Assembly (NCBI GenBank): GCA_900759015.1
Contig: CAAEUE010000012.1
Location: 1-36,180 of the forward strand
Reading direction: 5' to 3'
DNA: 36,180 nucleotides
Source: Clostridia bacterium
GTDB taxonomy: Bacteria; Bacillota; Clostridia; TANB77; CAG-508
Shown one piece after another: positions 24,342-33,796 of the stretch; position 1 is the stretch's first letter; each line of letters begins with the position of its first letter. The notes under the pieces are model-generated. The model had not been told where the DNA came from. It ran no database searches and saw nothing but the letters and a program-made list of their open reading frames with translations. A program made the translations under genes and the position numbers.

Positions 24342-24833
24342 ATGGACGAAAAAAATTGTATGGACGAAAAACTATCAAAAGAAATGCAAGAATTACTTAA
24401 AAATTATTCTCAAGACAAATCAAATTTAATTCAAATTTTAAATGAAGTTCAAGAAAAGTATGGTTACATTCCAAAACAATCTCAAATTGAAATTTCTAAT
24501 TATTTAAATATTCCAATGGCAGAAATTTATGGTGTCATAACATTTTATTCTCGTTTTACTTTAGAACCAAAAGGAAAATATAATATATCAGTGTGTCTAG
24601 GTACAGCTTGCTTTGTTAAAGGGTCACAAGCTTTATTAGATAGATTAAAAGAAAGACTAAAAATAGAGGAAGGTCAAACTACTCCAGATGGTAAATTTTC
24701 TATAGATGCAACAAGATGTGTTGGTGCATGTGGATTAGCACCAGTATTTACTATTAATAATGAAGTATATGGTAAAGCAACAGTAAAAAAACTAGATGAA
24801 GTATTAGATGAATACATGAAAAAAGAAGATTAA
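24342..24833 (+). CDS. hydC: NuoE/HydC-like [2Fe-2S] subunit of the bifurcating hydrogenase
   Basis: 163 residues. The start at 24342 has CGGAGG at a good distance; a second in-frame ATG at 24360 repeats the same ATGGACGAAAAA bases and is an alternative. After an N-terminal helical region (LNEVQEKYGYIP) a thioredoxin-like ferredoxin domain holds four cysteines: CLGTAC (about 86-91) and CVGACG (about 127-132). This matches the 24-kDa subunit of complex I and HydC of trimeric [FeFe] hydrogenases. It passes electrons between the NADH-binding HydB and HydA. First gene of the hyd operon. Confidence 0.88.
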   Translation: MDEKNCMDEKLSKEMQELLKNYSQDKSNLIQILNEVQEKYGYIPKQSQIEISNYLNIPMAEIYGVITFYSRFTLEPKGKYNISVCLGTACFVKGSQALLDRLKERLKIEEGQTTPDGKFSIDATRCVGACGLAPVFTINNEVYGKATVKKLDEVLDEYMKKED

Positions 24834-24908
24834 ATGGCAGATGTATGTACAGCAAAAAAATGTAATTAAATATAATTAAGATACTTAAACAAACATAGGA
24901 GGAACATT

Positions 24909-25313
24909 TTGAAAAAAGATTTATTAAAAACAAACTGTTTTGATGTAGATGAAAAAATGATAATAATTGGAAGTTGTTTGGAATATATGTTTCCTGAAAT
25001 ATATAATGAATTAAATGAAATTTCAGAAAATATTTATGATGTATGTTTAGAAGATACACATTTAAATATGGTTATAACTAAAATTGCTGGAATGATAGCT
25101 AGAAAGAAATGTAAGGAACTAACATTTGTAACAGTAGATAAATCTCCACATTGTGTGCAATTACATTATGTTGTAAAAGAGTTAGAAAATATAATGGATT
25201 TAAAAGATATAAAAATCAAAAATTATGTGGCAACAAATGAAGGACTAGTTGAAATACCAATCGAGGTAATAGGTTTATCTAAAAATTTATCAAAATTAAA
25301 AAACTTAATGTAA
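24909..25313 (+). CDS. Small conserved-looking protein inside the hydrogenase operon
   Basis: 134 residues starting at TTG 24909. This rare start is supported by a perfect AGGAGG at 24897-24902 six bases before it; the first in-frame ATG is 16 codons later with no site. The fold appears mixed alpha/beta. Notable stretches are CLEDTHLNMVITKIAGMIARKKC (only parts quoted: THLNMVITKIAGMIA) and FVTVDKSPHCVQLHYVVKE, where Cys and His could bind metal. I do not recognise the family. Its place between hydC and hydB implies a function in the hydrogenase complex or its assembly. Confidence 0.7.
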   Translation: MKKDLLKTNCFDVDEKMIIIGSCLEYMFPEIYNELNEISENIYDVCLEDTHLNMVITKIAGMIARKKCKELTFVTVDKSPHCVQLHYVVKELENIMDLKDIKIKNYVATNEGLVEIPIEVIGLSKNLSKLKNLM

Positions 25314-25424
25314 AAAAATACTAAATTAGCAATATAAAATCGAGATGAAGGGCAACTGATTAAGAGTCAGTAGGTCTACCAAATAAGTACTAAAGATGGA
25401 TTAATATATCGAAAGGAGAAGAGT

Positions 25425-27284
25425 ATGAAAACTTTAGAAGAAATTCACCAAATAAGAGAACAAAAAAGAAAAGAATTAGACTTAAGAGTAAATATTAAAG
25501 CAGATACAAGAGAAAAACATATTTTAGTATGTAGAGGAACGGGTTGTACGTCTTCAAAATCACCAGAGATTATAGAGAATTTTAGAAAAATTATAGATGA
25601 AAAAGGTATCCAAAATGTAAGAGTTATTCAAACAGGATGCTTTGGTTTATGCGCCAAAGGACCTATTGTTATAATTCGTCCAGAGGATACCTTTTATGCT
25701 ATGGTAACTCCAGATGATTGCAGAGAGATTATAGAAAAACATATAGAAAAAGGTGAAATTGTAGAAAGACTTCTATGTAAAGATGTTGATAATACAATGG
25801 TTAATCGTTTGGATGAGCTTAATTTTTATAAAAAGCAAAAACGTATTGCTTTAAAGAATTGTGGTATTATCGATCCAGAACAAATTGATGAGTACATAGC
25901 TTTTGATGGATATAAAGCATTAGAACAAGTTTTAACATCAATGTCTCCAGATGAAGTAATTAATGAGGTTACTGAATCTGGTTTAAGAGGTCGTGGAGGA
26001 GCTGGTTTCCCAACTGGTAAGAAATGGTTATTTACTAAACAAGCTGAAGGTGATCAAAAATACGTTGTATGTAATGCAGATGAGGGTGACCCTGGTGCTT
26101 TTATGGATCGTAGCATTTTAGAGGGTGATCCACATAGTGTATTAGAGGCAATGGAGATTGCAGGTTATAGTGTTGGTGCAGATAAAGGCTATATTTATGT
26201 AAGAGCAGAATATCCTATTGCTGTTCAAAGACTTCAAGTTGCAATAGATCAAGCAAGAGAATATGGATTACTTGGGAAAAATATTTTTGGTACAGATTTT
26301 TCTTTTGATATAGAAATTAGATTAGGTGCAGGTGCATTTGTTTGTGGTGAGGAAACAGCACTTCTAGAATCTATAGAAGGAAGAAGAGGTCAACCACGTG
26401 TTAAACCTCCATATCCTGCAAATTCTGGTTTATGGGGTAAACCAACATTAATTAATAATGTTGAAACATATGCAAATATTACTAGAATTATCTTAAATGG
26501 TGCTAAATGGTATGCAAGTATTGGTACAGAAAAATCTAAAGGAACTAAAGTTTTTGCTTTAGGTGGAAATGTAAATAATATTGGACTTGTAGAGGTACCA
26601 ATGGGAACAACTCTACGAGAAATTGTTTTTGATATAGGTGGAGGAATTCCAAATGGTAGAGAGTTTAAAGCTGCTCAAACAGGTGGGCCTTCTGGTGGAT
26701 GTATTCCAAAAGAGCATTTGGATACACCAATAGATTATGAATCTCTTTCTAGTATTGGTTCTATGATGGGTTCTGGGGGACTAATTGTTATGGATGATTC
26801 TAAATGTATGGTTAATATTTCTAAATTCTATCTAGACTTTACGGTTAGTGAGAGCTGTGGTAAATGTACTCCATGTAGAATTGGTACAAAGAGAATGTTG
26901 GAAATATTAGATAGAATGTGTGAAGGTAAAGCTGATGAAGATGATTTATATAAATTAGAAAAATTAGCACTAAATATTAAAAAATCTGCTATCTGTGGAC
27001 TTGGTCAAACAGCTCCAAACCCAGTTTTAAGTACTCTAAAATATTTTAGAGATGAGTATATGGAGCATATTAAATATAAAAAGTGTAGAGCTGGTCAATG
27101 TAAAGCGTTAGCAAATATAGAGATCGATCCAGAAAAATGTAAAGGTTGTGGTATTTGTAAAAGAAATTGTCCTGTTAATGCTATTACAGGTGAGCCAAGA
27201 CAGCCACATAAAATAGATCCAGATATTTGTATTAAATGTGGTACTTGTGTTGATAAATGCCCATTTAAAGCTATTATGAATTAG
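25425..27284 (+). CDS. hydB: NADH-binding subunit of the trimeric [FeFe] hydrogenase (NuoF-like)
   Basis: 619 residues, ATG after AAAGGAG. Domains in order: an N-terminal thioredoxin-like [2Fe-2S] domain (CRGTGC about 36-41, CFGLC about 74-78), the NADH/FMN fold with GLRGRGGAGFPTGKKW (about 186-201) and NADEGDPGAFMDR, the SLBB linker, a [4Fe-4S] site SCGKCTPCRIGTKRML (about 474-489) and a C-terminal pair of ferredoxin clusters (CKGCGICKRNC and CIKCGTCVDKC). This arrangement is HydB of electron-bifurcating hydrogenases, which couple NADH and reduced ferredoxin to hydrogen formation. The codons and base composition are visibly less A+T-rich than those of the defence genes, as expected of a core metabolic gene. 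Confidence 0.93.
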   Translation: MKTLEEIHQIREQKRKELDLRVNIKADTREKHILVCRGTGCTSSKSPEIIENFRKIIDEKGIQNVRVIQTGCFGLCAKGPIVIIRPEDTFYAMVTPDDCREIIEKHIEKGEIVERLLCKDVDNTMVNRLDELNFYKKQKRIALKNCGIIDPEQIDEYIAFDGYKALEQVLTSMSPDEVINEVTESGLRGRGGAGFPTGKKWLFTKQAEGDQKYVVCNADEGDPGAFMDRSILEGDPHSVLEAMEIAGYSVGADKGYIYVRAEYPIAVQRLQVAIDQAREYGLLGKNIFGTDFSFDIEIRLGAGAFVCGEETALLESIEGRRGQPRVKPPYPANSGLWGKPTLINNVETYANITRIILNGAKWYASIGTEKSKGTKVFALGGNVNNIGLVEVPMGTTLREIVFDIGGGIPNGREFKAAQTGGPSGGCIPKEHLDTPIDYESLSSIGSMMGSGGLIVMDDSKCMVNISKFYLDFTVSESCGKCTPCRIGTKRMLEILDRMCEGKADEDDLYKLEKLALNIKKSAICGLGQTAPNPVLSTLKYFRDEYMEHIKYKKCRAGQCKALANIEIDPEKCKGCGICKRNCPVNAITGEPRQPHKIDPDICIKCGTCVDKCPFKAIMN

Positions 27285-27330
27285 TAAGATAAGAACGAAT
27301 TTACTAAGTCCAAGTGAAGGGAGAATTGAG

Positions 27331-29082
27331 ATGGAAGAGAATTTAGTAACATTAAAAATTGATGATAAAGAAGTTAAAGTGAAGCAAGGAACAACTATTT
27401 TACAGGCTGCAAAGCAAGCTAATATAGATATCCCTACCTTATGTTTCTTAAAAGATATTAATGAGGTTGGAGATTGCAGAATGTGTATAGTTGAAGTTGA
27501 TGGAAGAAAGGGTTTTGCAACTTCTTGTATTCAAAAGGCTGAAGAAGGTATGGTTGTACATACACATTCACCAGCTGTTATGGAAGCAAGAAGAGTTATA
27601 CTAGATTTAATCCTTTCTAATCATCATCGTGATTGTTTAACTTGTAGTCGTAATGGTAATTGCGAGTTACAAGCATTAGCAATGAAATTTAATGTTCAAC
27701 ATGTTGAATTTGAAGGTGAGATGACAGAACATAAAGTTGATGATAAATCTCCTGCAATTATGAGAGATTTTAATAAATGTATTTTATGTAGAAGATGTGT
27801 TGCTGCATGTAAGAATGTACAAGAAATAGGAGCTATAGATTGTATTAATAGAGGTTTTGAATCTTGTATTTCTACAGTTGGTGACCATAGTTTAAATGAT
27901 GTTAACTGTACTTTTTGTGGTCAATGTATAGAGGCTTGCCCAACAGGTGCTTTAAAAGAAAAAGAATATATTAAAGATGTTTGGAGAAATTTAAAAGATC
28001 CAGATGTTTATACAGTTGTTCAAACAGCTCCTGCTGTAAGAGTTGCTTTAGGCGAAGAATTTGGAATGCCTATTGGAACAAATGTAACTGGTAAAATGGT
28101 TTCTGCATTAAAGAGTTTAGGATTTGATAGAGTTTTTGATACAAATACAGGTGCAGATTTAACTATTATGGAAGAGGCAAATGAATTTGTTGAACGTTTT
28201 TCTAAACAAGAGTGTTTACCAATGATTACATCTTGTAGTCCAGGATGGGTAAGGTTTGCAGAAAAGAATTATCCAGATTTATTAGGACATTTATCAAGTT
28301 GTAAATCTCCACATCAAATGTTTGGAGCAATGGTTAAATCATATTATGCTAAAAAATATAATATTGATCCTAAAAAAATATGTATGGTTTCTGTTATGCC
28401 TTGTATTGCTAAAAAATATGAGTGCCAAAGAGAAGAAATGGAAGTTGATGGACTTCGTGATGTTGATTATGTAATTACAACAAGAGAATTGTCTAGAATG
28501 ATAAAACAAGCAAATATTGAGTTTACGCAATTACAAGATGATGTATTTGATGAGCCAATGGGAGAAGCTACAGGTGCTGGTGCTATTTTTGGAACTACAG
28601 GTGGTGTTATGGAAGCAGCATTAAGAACTGCAGCAGATACATTGGAAGGAAAAGATTTACCACAATTTGAATATACAGCTGTAAGAGGTAATAAAGGTAG
28701 AAAAGAAGCAACTGTAGAAATTGCTGGTAAGAAAATTAAAGCAGTTGTTGTAAGTGGTTTAAGTAATGCAAGAAAAATAATGGATGAGATAAGAGTCGGA
28801 AAAGCAGATTATCAATTTGTAGAAATAATGGCTTGCCCAGGTGGTTGTGTAATGGGTGGAGGCCAACCTATAAAGAGTTCTAAAATAAGAAGTGAAGTTG
28901 ATGTTAGAAAATTAAGAGCAGATGCTTTATATACAATAGATGAAAAGAGTGTAATAAGAAAATCACACGAAAGTCCAGTTATGAAGCAAATGTATGCAGA
29001 ATTCTTACAAAAAACAGGAAGTGAAGTTGCTCATAAATATTTACATACACATTATACAGCTAAAAATATGTATGATATTTAG
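27331..29082 (+). CDS. hydA: Catalytic subunit of [FeFe] hydrogenase
   Basis: 583 residues, ATG after AAGGGAG. N-terminal [2Fe-2S] plant-type domain (CFLKDINEVGDCRMC), His-Cys3 cluster HHRDCLTCSRNGNC, two [4Fe-4S] clusters (CILCRRCVAAC, CTFCGQCIEAC) and the H-cluster domain with all three signatures: TSCSPGWVRF (about 300), MPCIAKKYE (about 356) and EIMACPGGCVMGGGQP (about 499-514), followed by the small C-terminal domain. Every cluster ligand is present, so it should be active. Reaction: reversible reduction of protons to hydrogen. With HydB and HydC it forms the soluble trimeric bifurcating enzyme of fermenting anaerobes. Confidence 0.95.
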   Translation: MEENLVTLKIDDKEVKVKQGTTILQAAKQANIDIPTLCFLKDINEVGDCRMCIVEVDGRKGFATSCIQKAEEGMVVHTHSPAVMEARRVILDLILSNHHRDCLTCSRNGNCELQALAMKFNVQHVEFEGEMTEHKVDDKSPAIMRDFNKCILCRRCVAACKNVQEIGAIDCINRGFESCISTVGDHSLNDVNCTFCGQCIEACPTGALKEKEYIKDVWRNLKDPDVYTVVQTAPAVRVALGEEFGMPIGTNVTGKMVSALKSLGFDRVFDTNTGADLTIMEEANEFVERFSKQECLPMITSCSPGWVRFAEKNYPDLLGHLSSCKSPHQMFGAMVKSYYAKKYNIDPKKICMVSVMPCIAKKYECQREEMEVDGLRDVDYVITTRELSRMIKQANIEFTQLQDDVFDEPMGEATGAGAIFGTTGGVMEAALRTAADTLEGKDLPQFEYTAVRGNKGRKEATVEIAGKKIKAVVVSGLSNARKIMDEIRVGKADYQFVEIMACPGGCVMGGGQPIKSSKIRSEVDVRKLRADALYTIDEKSVIRKSHESPVMKQMYAEFLQKTGSEVAHKYLHTHYTAKNMYDI

Positions 29083-29090
29083 GATTAGCA

Positions 29091-29153
29091 GGGATCTAGG
29101 GAGATTTTGGGCGTCCCTGGGCAGAGGGATTTGGGGACGTTCTTGAAATCCCT
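29091..29153 (+). other. G-tract cluster (canonical quadruplex motif) with overlapping hairpins
   Basis: Six runs of three or four G's (29091-29093, 29099-29101, 29109-29111, 29119-29121, 29126-29128, 29133-29136) are separated by loops of 5, 7, 7, 4 and 4 bases, satisfying the usual G3-N1-7 quadruplex rule. Alternative pairings exist: AGGGATTT (29125-29132) with AAATCCCT (29146-29153), and CGTCCC with GGGACG. It begins eight bases after the hydA stop codon and lacks a T run, so it is not a typical terminator. Confidence 0.6.
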
Positions 29154-29163
29154 TTAAAATTCG

Positions 29164-29195
29164 ATTGTATAATTAACATATAATTGTAATACAAT
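29164..29195 (+). promoter_or_regulatory. Dyad and -10-like box before csm1
   Basis: ATTGTAT (29164-29170) and ATACAAT (29189-29195) form an inverted repeat that brackets a consensus TATAAT (29179-29184). No good -35 box lies at the right distance, so this is only a candidate promoter/operator. csm1 starts at 29223 behind GGGAG. Confidence 0.35.
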
Positions 29196-29222
29196 AACAA
29201 AATATTAACTTGGGAGTAAAAA

Positions 29223-31583
29223 ATGAAAGATATTAATAAAATAATATATGCAGGATTATTACATGATATTGGAAAATTGTTTCAACGTGCAGATCATGTA
29301 CAGGAAAAACATGCAATGTATGGGGCAAAAAGATTAGAAGAAATATTAGATAATAATGAACTTAAAGAAATTCTTAGAGCTATTAAATACCATCATGCAC
29401 GAGAACTTGTAGCACAAAACTTTAAAGATAACGATATTTCTTATTTGATATGCGAAGCAGATAATATTGCATCTGCGGGTGAGAGAAGAGAAATAGAGTC
29501 AGAGGAAAATAAAATTTTTAAGTGGAATATACCATTAGACAGTATATTCAATGTAATTAATTATAAAGAAAATGATGATAAGTATAGCTATGAATTAAAT
29601 GATCAAAATGATACATTTAAATTAAATATGCCAAAACAGATAAAAGAAGTATCACAAGGTCAATATTTTAAACTTTCTGATGAGTTAAAAAAAGTATTGA
29701 AGATATATAATTTTGAATTAGATACACCTAATTCTTTGATATATATATTAAAAAATATAACTAACTTTGTACCATCAAGTACAAATGTTTCGGAATTTGC
29801 TGATATATCTTTATTTGAACACTTGAAGTTAACTGCAGGAATAGCTTCATGTATGTACTTATATACGCAAGAAAATAATATTAATAATTATAAGGAAAGA
29901 TATTTAAAAAATATAGATAGAAATCAAAAAGAGTATTTAATAGCAAGTCTTGAATTATCTGGTATTCAGAAGTTTATTTATACGATTACTTCGACAGGTG
30001 CTGCAAAAATGTTAAAGGCTAGATCATTCTATTTAGAAATTTTAATGGAAAACATTATAGATGAAATATTGGAAGATTTAGAGCTAAGTAGAGCAAATTT
30101 AATTTATAATGGTGGTGGGCATTGTTATTTATTATTGCCTAACACTAAAAAAACAGAAAAATTACTTAATGAGGCAAAAAACAATATTAATAATTGGTTT
30201 ATAGATAAATATAATTCCGAAATATATTTATCTATAGCAGTTGTAGGGTGTTGTGCAAATGATTTTAATGGTCAAGCTGAAAGTGTAAATACAATTTTTT
30301 CTAAATTAGCAAAAAAAACAACGAAGGAAAAATTACAAAGATATAATAAAGAACAGTTACAAAAACTACTAACACCCCAAAATTTAGAAAATCAGGAGAG
30401 AGAATGTTCTGTTTGTAGCGATTCTAATAAAATTATTTATAATGAGGATTTAGGTAAAGATATTTGTATTTCTTGCGATTCATTATATAAATTAGGTGAC
30501 AAATTAACTAAAGCAACAAATTCAGAAAGTAGAGGAGTTATAATTACCATTTCTGAAAATGAAGGATTTTTAGAATTACCATCAATAAAAAATAAAACGA
30601 ATCTTTTAAATGTATATGCAAATTCAAAAGAAATAGAAAGTAAAGAATATTGTAGAGTATATACAATAAATCAGAAAAATTTTGGTGGATTATTTGCTAC
30701 TAATATAAATACAGTTTTATATGGAATAAAAGGAACTTTTGAAGATTATGCTAATAGAAGTATTGGAATAAAAAGATTAGGAATATTAAGAGCTGATGTT
30801 GACAATCTTGGAAAAAAATTTAAATATGGACTAATTAATGAAAAATATAAAGATAAATTAGTAACACTTTCTAGATATAGTGTATTATCTAATTCTTTAT
30901 CAGATTTTTTTAAATATAATATGAATTATATTTGTTCAAATGAAAGCTTTAGCAAAAATAGTTATAAAATTACTAATAAATCTGAAAAAGGAAATATAAA
31001 GGTAATTTACTCTGGTGGAGATGATTTATTTTTTGTTGGTGCATGGGACGAAGTGCTAGAAATAGCAATGATTATTGATACAATTTTAAAAGAATATACA
31101 AACGGAAAAATAAAAATTTCTGCGGGTTTTGCAATGGTGAATCCAAATTATCCAATTTCTATATTAGCTGAATTAGTAGGAAATATGGAAAGTATTGCAA
31201 AAGACTATGAAGGTAAAAATGCAATTAGGTTATTTGATGAAGAAAATGGATATACGATTAAGTTTGATGATTTAAAAGGTGGTGTTCTTGAAAAATTAAA
31301 TTTTTTAGAGAATAATATATCTTTAACGTCAAGCAATGAAAATAAAATTTTGATTGCTATATCATCTATATATAGACTTTTAGAAATTGCAAAAGAGGGA
31401 AGTAAAGTTAAATTAGCATACATGTTAGGCAGATTAGAAGAAGCTATTCCAAGAAAAAATGTAATATTAAAAGAACAATTTAACGATTTTAAAGTGAAAA
31501 TTTATGATTTTTTTGATAATGAAAAGGACAAAGAACAATTAATAATAGCTTTAAATATTTTGATATATAAAAATAGAGAATAA
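29223..31583 (+). CDS. csm1: Type III-A CRISPR effector large subunit Cas10/Csm1
   Basis: 786 residues. N-terminal HD nuclease domain with LLHDIGKLFQRADH (His14-Asp15) and a later YHH; a first palm-like domain; a zinc-binding element CSVC...CISC (about 394-420); and a second palm domain whose cyclase site SGGDDLFF (GGDD about residues 598-601) is intact. Cas10 is the signature protein of type III systems. On binding target RNA it cuts DNA with the HD domain and makes cyclic oligoadenylates with the GGDD palm. Both active sites look functional. It leads the cas operon, with csm2 following 18 bases later behind AAAGGAGG. Confidence 0.95.
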   Translation: MKDINKIIYAGLLHDIGKLFQRADHVQEKHAMYGAKRLEEILDNNELKEILRAIKYHHARELVAQNFKDNDISYLICEADNIASAGERREIESEENKIFKWNIPLDSIFNVINYKENDDKYSYELNDQNDTFKLNMPKQIKEVSQGQYFKLSDELKKVLKIYNFELDTPNSLIYILKNITNFVPSSTNVSEFADISLFEHLKLTAGIASCMYLYTQENNINNYKERYLKNIDRNQKEYLIASLELSGIQKFIYTITSTGAAKMLKARSFYLEILMENIIDEILEDLELSRANLIYNGGGHCYLLLPNTKKTEKLLNEAKNNINNWFIDKYNSEIYLSIAVVGCCANDFNGQAESVNTIFSKLAKKTTKEKLQRYNKEQLQKLLTPQNLENQERECSVCSDSNKIIYNEDLGKDICISCDSLYKLGDKLTKATNSESRGVIITISENEGFLELPSIKNKTNLLNVYANSKEIESKEYCRVYTINQKNFGGLFATNINTVLYGIKGTFEDYANRSIGIKRLGILRADVDNLGKKFKYGLINEKYKDKLVTLSRYSVLSNSLSDFFKYNMNYICSNESFSKNSYKITNKSEKGNIKVIYSGGDDLFFVGAWDEVLEIAMIIDTILKEYTNGKIKISAGFAMVNPNYPISILAELVGNMESIAKDYEGKNAIRLFDEENGYTIKFDDLKGGVLEKLNFLENNISLTSSNENKILIAISSIYRLLEIAKEGSKVKLAYMLGRLEEAIPRKNVILKEQFNDFKVKIYDFFDNEKDKEQLIIALNILIYKNRE

Positions 31584-31601
31584 AGGAGGAAAATAATAAA
31601 T

Positions 31602-32006
31602 ATGTACAAAAATAACCAATATCACGAAAAAACAACTTCAATTGAATTAGAAAAATACAGTAAAAACATGAATAAAATTAAACATGCTGAAAATATTATG
31701 AAAAACATGTATGCAAGCAGAATTACATCAAACCAAATCAGAATAATTTTAAGTATATTTGTTAATATAAAAAATAAAATTAATTTAAGTGCAACAGAGC
31801 AACTTAATGATGAATATAAGGCAACAATACAATATGCAAAGGCAAAAGTTATGTATCAAATTTCTAGAACTAATTCGAAAAAGTTTTATGGTGACAGCTA
31901 TATAGGATTAATGTTAGATGATATAGATACAAAAACAGATTATGACAATTTTATAAAATATATAGAGGCTTTAGTAGCTTTTCAAAAATTTTATGGTAAA
32001 AATTAA
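31602..32006 (+). CDS. csm2: Type III-A small subunit Csm2
   Basis: 134 residues, all helical and basic, between csm1 and csm3 as in canonical type III-A operons. The pattern NQIRIILSIFVNIKNK, ...AKAKVMYQISRT and the C-terminal FIKYIEALVAFQKFYG fits Csm2, which stacks along the crRNA filament of the Csm complex. Family sequences are poorly conserved, so the assignment rests on size, helix pattern and position. Confidence 0.88.
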   Translation: MYKNNQYHEKTTSIELEKYSKNMNKIKHAENIMKNMYASRITSNQIRIILSIFVNIKNKINLSATEQLNDEYKATIQYAKAKVMYQISRTNSKKFYGDSYIGLMLDDIDTKTDYDNFIKYIEALVAFQKFYGKN

Positions 32007-32029
32007 ATTTGTATATAAGGAGTAAAAAA

Positions 32030-32728
32030 ATGGAGGAAATACAAACAATTATAAAAGATAAAATATTAATAAAAATAGAATTAGAATTAATGTCTGGTAT
32101 GCATATAGGTACTAATGATGGTATTGCTACAATTGGTGCAGTAGATAGTATTACAGTACGAGATCCTATTAGTAATAAAACAATGATTCCAGGTTCAAGT
32201 TTAAAAGGAAAAATAAGAAGATTATTATTGAACAAAAATGGTCAAAAAGAGGTAATTGGAAATTGGGCTCTAGAAAGATTATTTGGAGTTGCTAACAATA
32301 AAGAAAATAATGCAGTAATTGGCAGATTACAATTTGCAGATGCTCTATTAACAGACAAAAGTGCAGAAGAATTGAAAAATAAAGAGACTGATATGGAATA
32401 TACTGAAATAAAATTTGAAAACAAAATAGATCCAATAACATTACAAGCTATGCCAAGACAAATAGAAAGAGCTGTAAGAGGTAGCAAGTATGATGTGTTA
32501 ATAACTTATACTTTACAAGATTTAAACGAAGTAGAAGAAGATTTTAAAAATCTAAAAGATGGTTTAAATTTGTTAAAGTATGATTACATTGGAGGAAGTG
32601 GCTCTAGAGGATATGGAAAAATAAAATTTAATAGTATAGAAATAGAAGCAATGAAACTAAAGGGCGAAAATTTATTAAGCGATAAAGAAGAAAAAATAAA
32701 AGAAATGATGAAAGAAATTCTAAAATAG
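32030..32728 (+). CDS. csm3: Type III-A backbone and target-RNA nuclease Csm3
   Basis: 232 residues from the ATG at 32030, chosen because AAGGAG lies at 32017-32022; the frame opens 21 bases earlier at a TTG without a site. It is a RAMP (RRM-like) protein: SGMHIGTNDG, then GAVDSITVRD with the presumed RNA-cleaving Asp39, IPGSSLKGKIRRLL and the glycine-rich GGSGSRGYGKIKF near the C terminus. Several copies form the helical backbone that cuts target RNA at six-base intervals. Confidence 0.94.
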   Translation: MEEIQTIIKDKILIKIELELMSGMHIGTNDGIATIGAVDSITVRDPISNKTMIPGSSLKGKIRRLLLNKNGQKEVIGNWALERLFGVANNKENNAVIGRLQFADALLTDKSAEELKNKETDMEYTEIKFENKIDPITLQAMPRQIERAVRGSKYDVLITYTLQDLNEVEEDFKNLKDGLNLLKYDYIGGSGSRGYGKIKFNSIEIEAMKLKGENLLSDKEEKIKEMMKEILK

Positions 32729-32743
32729 AAAGAGGAATTGTAA

Positions 32744-33775
32744 ATGTATAATATAGTAAAAATGCAATTTGAATCAGCAACAAGGTTTGGAATAAGAAGC
32801 TTGGACAATACATTTAAAATTTGCCATAGTGATACACTATTTAGTGCTATTTTTATAGAAATAATGAATTTCTATGGTTTAGAGAGAGCCATAGAATTCC
32901 AAAATAAAATATCAGATGGAAAAATATTAATTTCTACCGCTTTTCCATATTTTTATGATGAGGATGAAGAACAAACAAGATTGTTTATTTCAAAACCTAT
33001 AATTTATTTTGATAACGGAGTGGAAAACAAAAAAGAAAGTAATTTAGACGAAGGAAAATCTTTAAAAAAGCTTGTAAAACAAATAGAATATATTCAAATT
33101 TCAGATTTGGAAAATTATATTAATGATATAGCAAATGGAAATTCAGAAAATATAAAAATATATTATAGTAAAATGATAGAACAAAAAATGGATGTTAAAG
33201 TTAATATGGAAAAAGAGTCAAATCCGTATACTGTGGTATCTAATGTATATGGAAATGTGTTAGAAAATGATGGGATAAATATTAAAGGAAAATCAGGTTT
33301 ATATTTTATTATAAAATCAGAACAAGATGATGATATTAATATGATAAAGACAGCACTCATTTCTTTACAATATACAGGTATAGGAGGAAAAAGAAGTATA
33401 GGATATGGAAGATTTAGATTAATAGGTCCAACAGCACTTTTGGACAATAATTATGATGATGAATGCTTATTTAAATATTTAGAAAATGTTAAGACAGCTA
33501 ATACAAAAATATTAATATCATTATTATCACCAAAGAAATCAGAGATAGAAAAGATTATTTCAGATAATTCATATTATTCGTTAATAAGAAGAGGCGGTTT
33601 TATATATTCCGATAAATATTCTAAAACTAACTTAAAAAAGAAAGAAATATATATGTTGGCGGAAGGTTCATGTTTAAATGAGTGTTTAGATGGCGAAGTC
33701 CAAAATCTGGCAATAGGTGGTAATCATAATATATATAGAAATGGTAAAGGTATGTATATTGGAATAAATTTATAA
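32744..33775 (+). CDS. csm4: Type III-A crRNA 5'-handle subunit Csm4
   Basis: 343 residues, ATG after GAGGAAT. RAMP features: FESATRFGIRSLDNT at the start, FKICHSDTLFSAIF, the glycine-rich IGGKRSIGYGRFRLIG (about 210-226) and a C-terminal YRNGKGMYIGI. It matches Csm4, which binds Cas10 and the 5' handle of the crRNA. The order csm1-csm2-csm3-csm4-csm5 is the textbook one. Confidence 0.92.
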   Translation: MYNIVKMQFESATRFGIRSLDNTFKICHSDTLFSAIFIEIMNFYGLERAIEFQNKISDGKILISTAFPYFYDEDEEQTRLFISKPIIYFDNGVENKKESNLDEGKSLKKLVKQIEYIQISDLENYINDIANGNSENIKIYYSKMIEQKMDVKVNMEKESNPYTVVSNVYGNVLENDGINIKGKSGLYFIIKSEQDDDINMIKTALISLQYTGIGGKRSIGYGRFRLIGPTALLDNNYDDECLFKYLENVKTANTKILISLLSPKKSEIEKIISDNSYYSLIRRGGFIYSDKYSKTNLKKKEIYMLAEGSCLNECLDGEVQNLAIGGNHNIYRNGKGMYIGINL

Positions 33776-33796
33776 GATACAAGGAAGAAGATTGGT

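Noticed and set aside
24322..24440. ATG 24322 opening a short frame that overlaps the hydC start
   Set aside because: The frame closes after about 35 codons, has no family features and is out of phase; the real start at 24342 has its own site.
24834..24869. Eleven-codon ORF overlapping the hydC stop (MADVCTAKKCN)
   Set aside because: No separate ribosome binding site and too short to support.
32009..32029. Upstream TTG as an alternative start of csm3
   Set aside because: The ribosome binding site AAGGAG lies between it and the ATG at 32030, which also yields a typical Csm3 N terminus.
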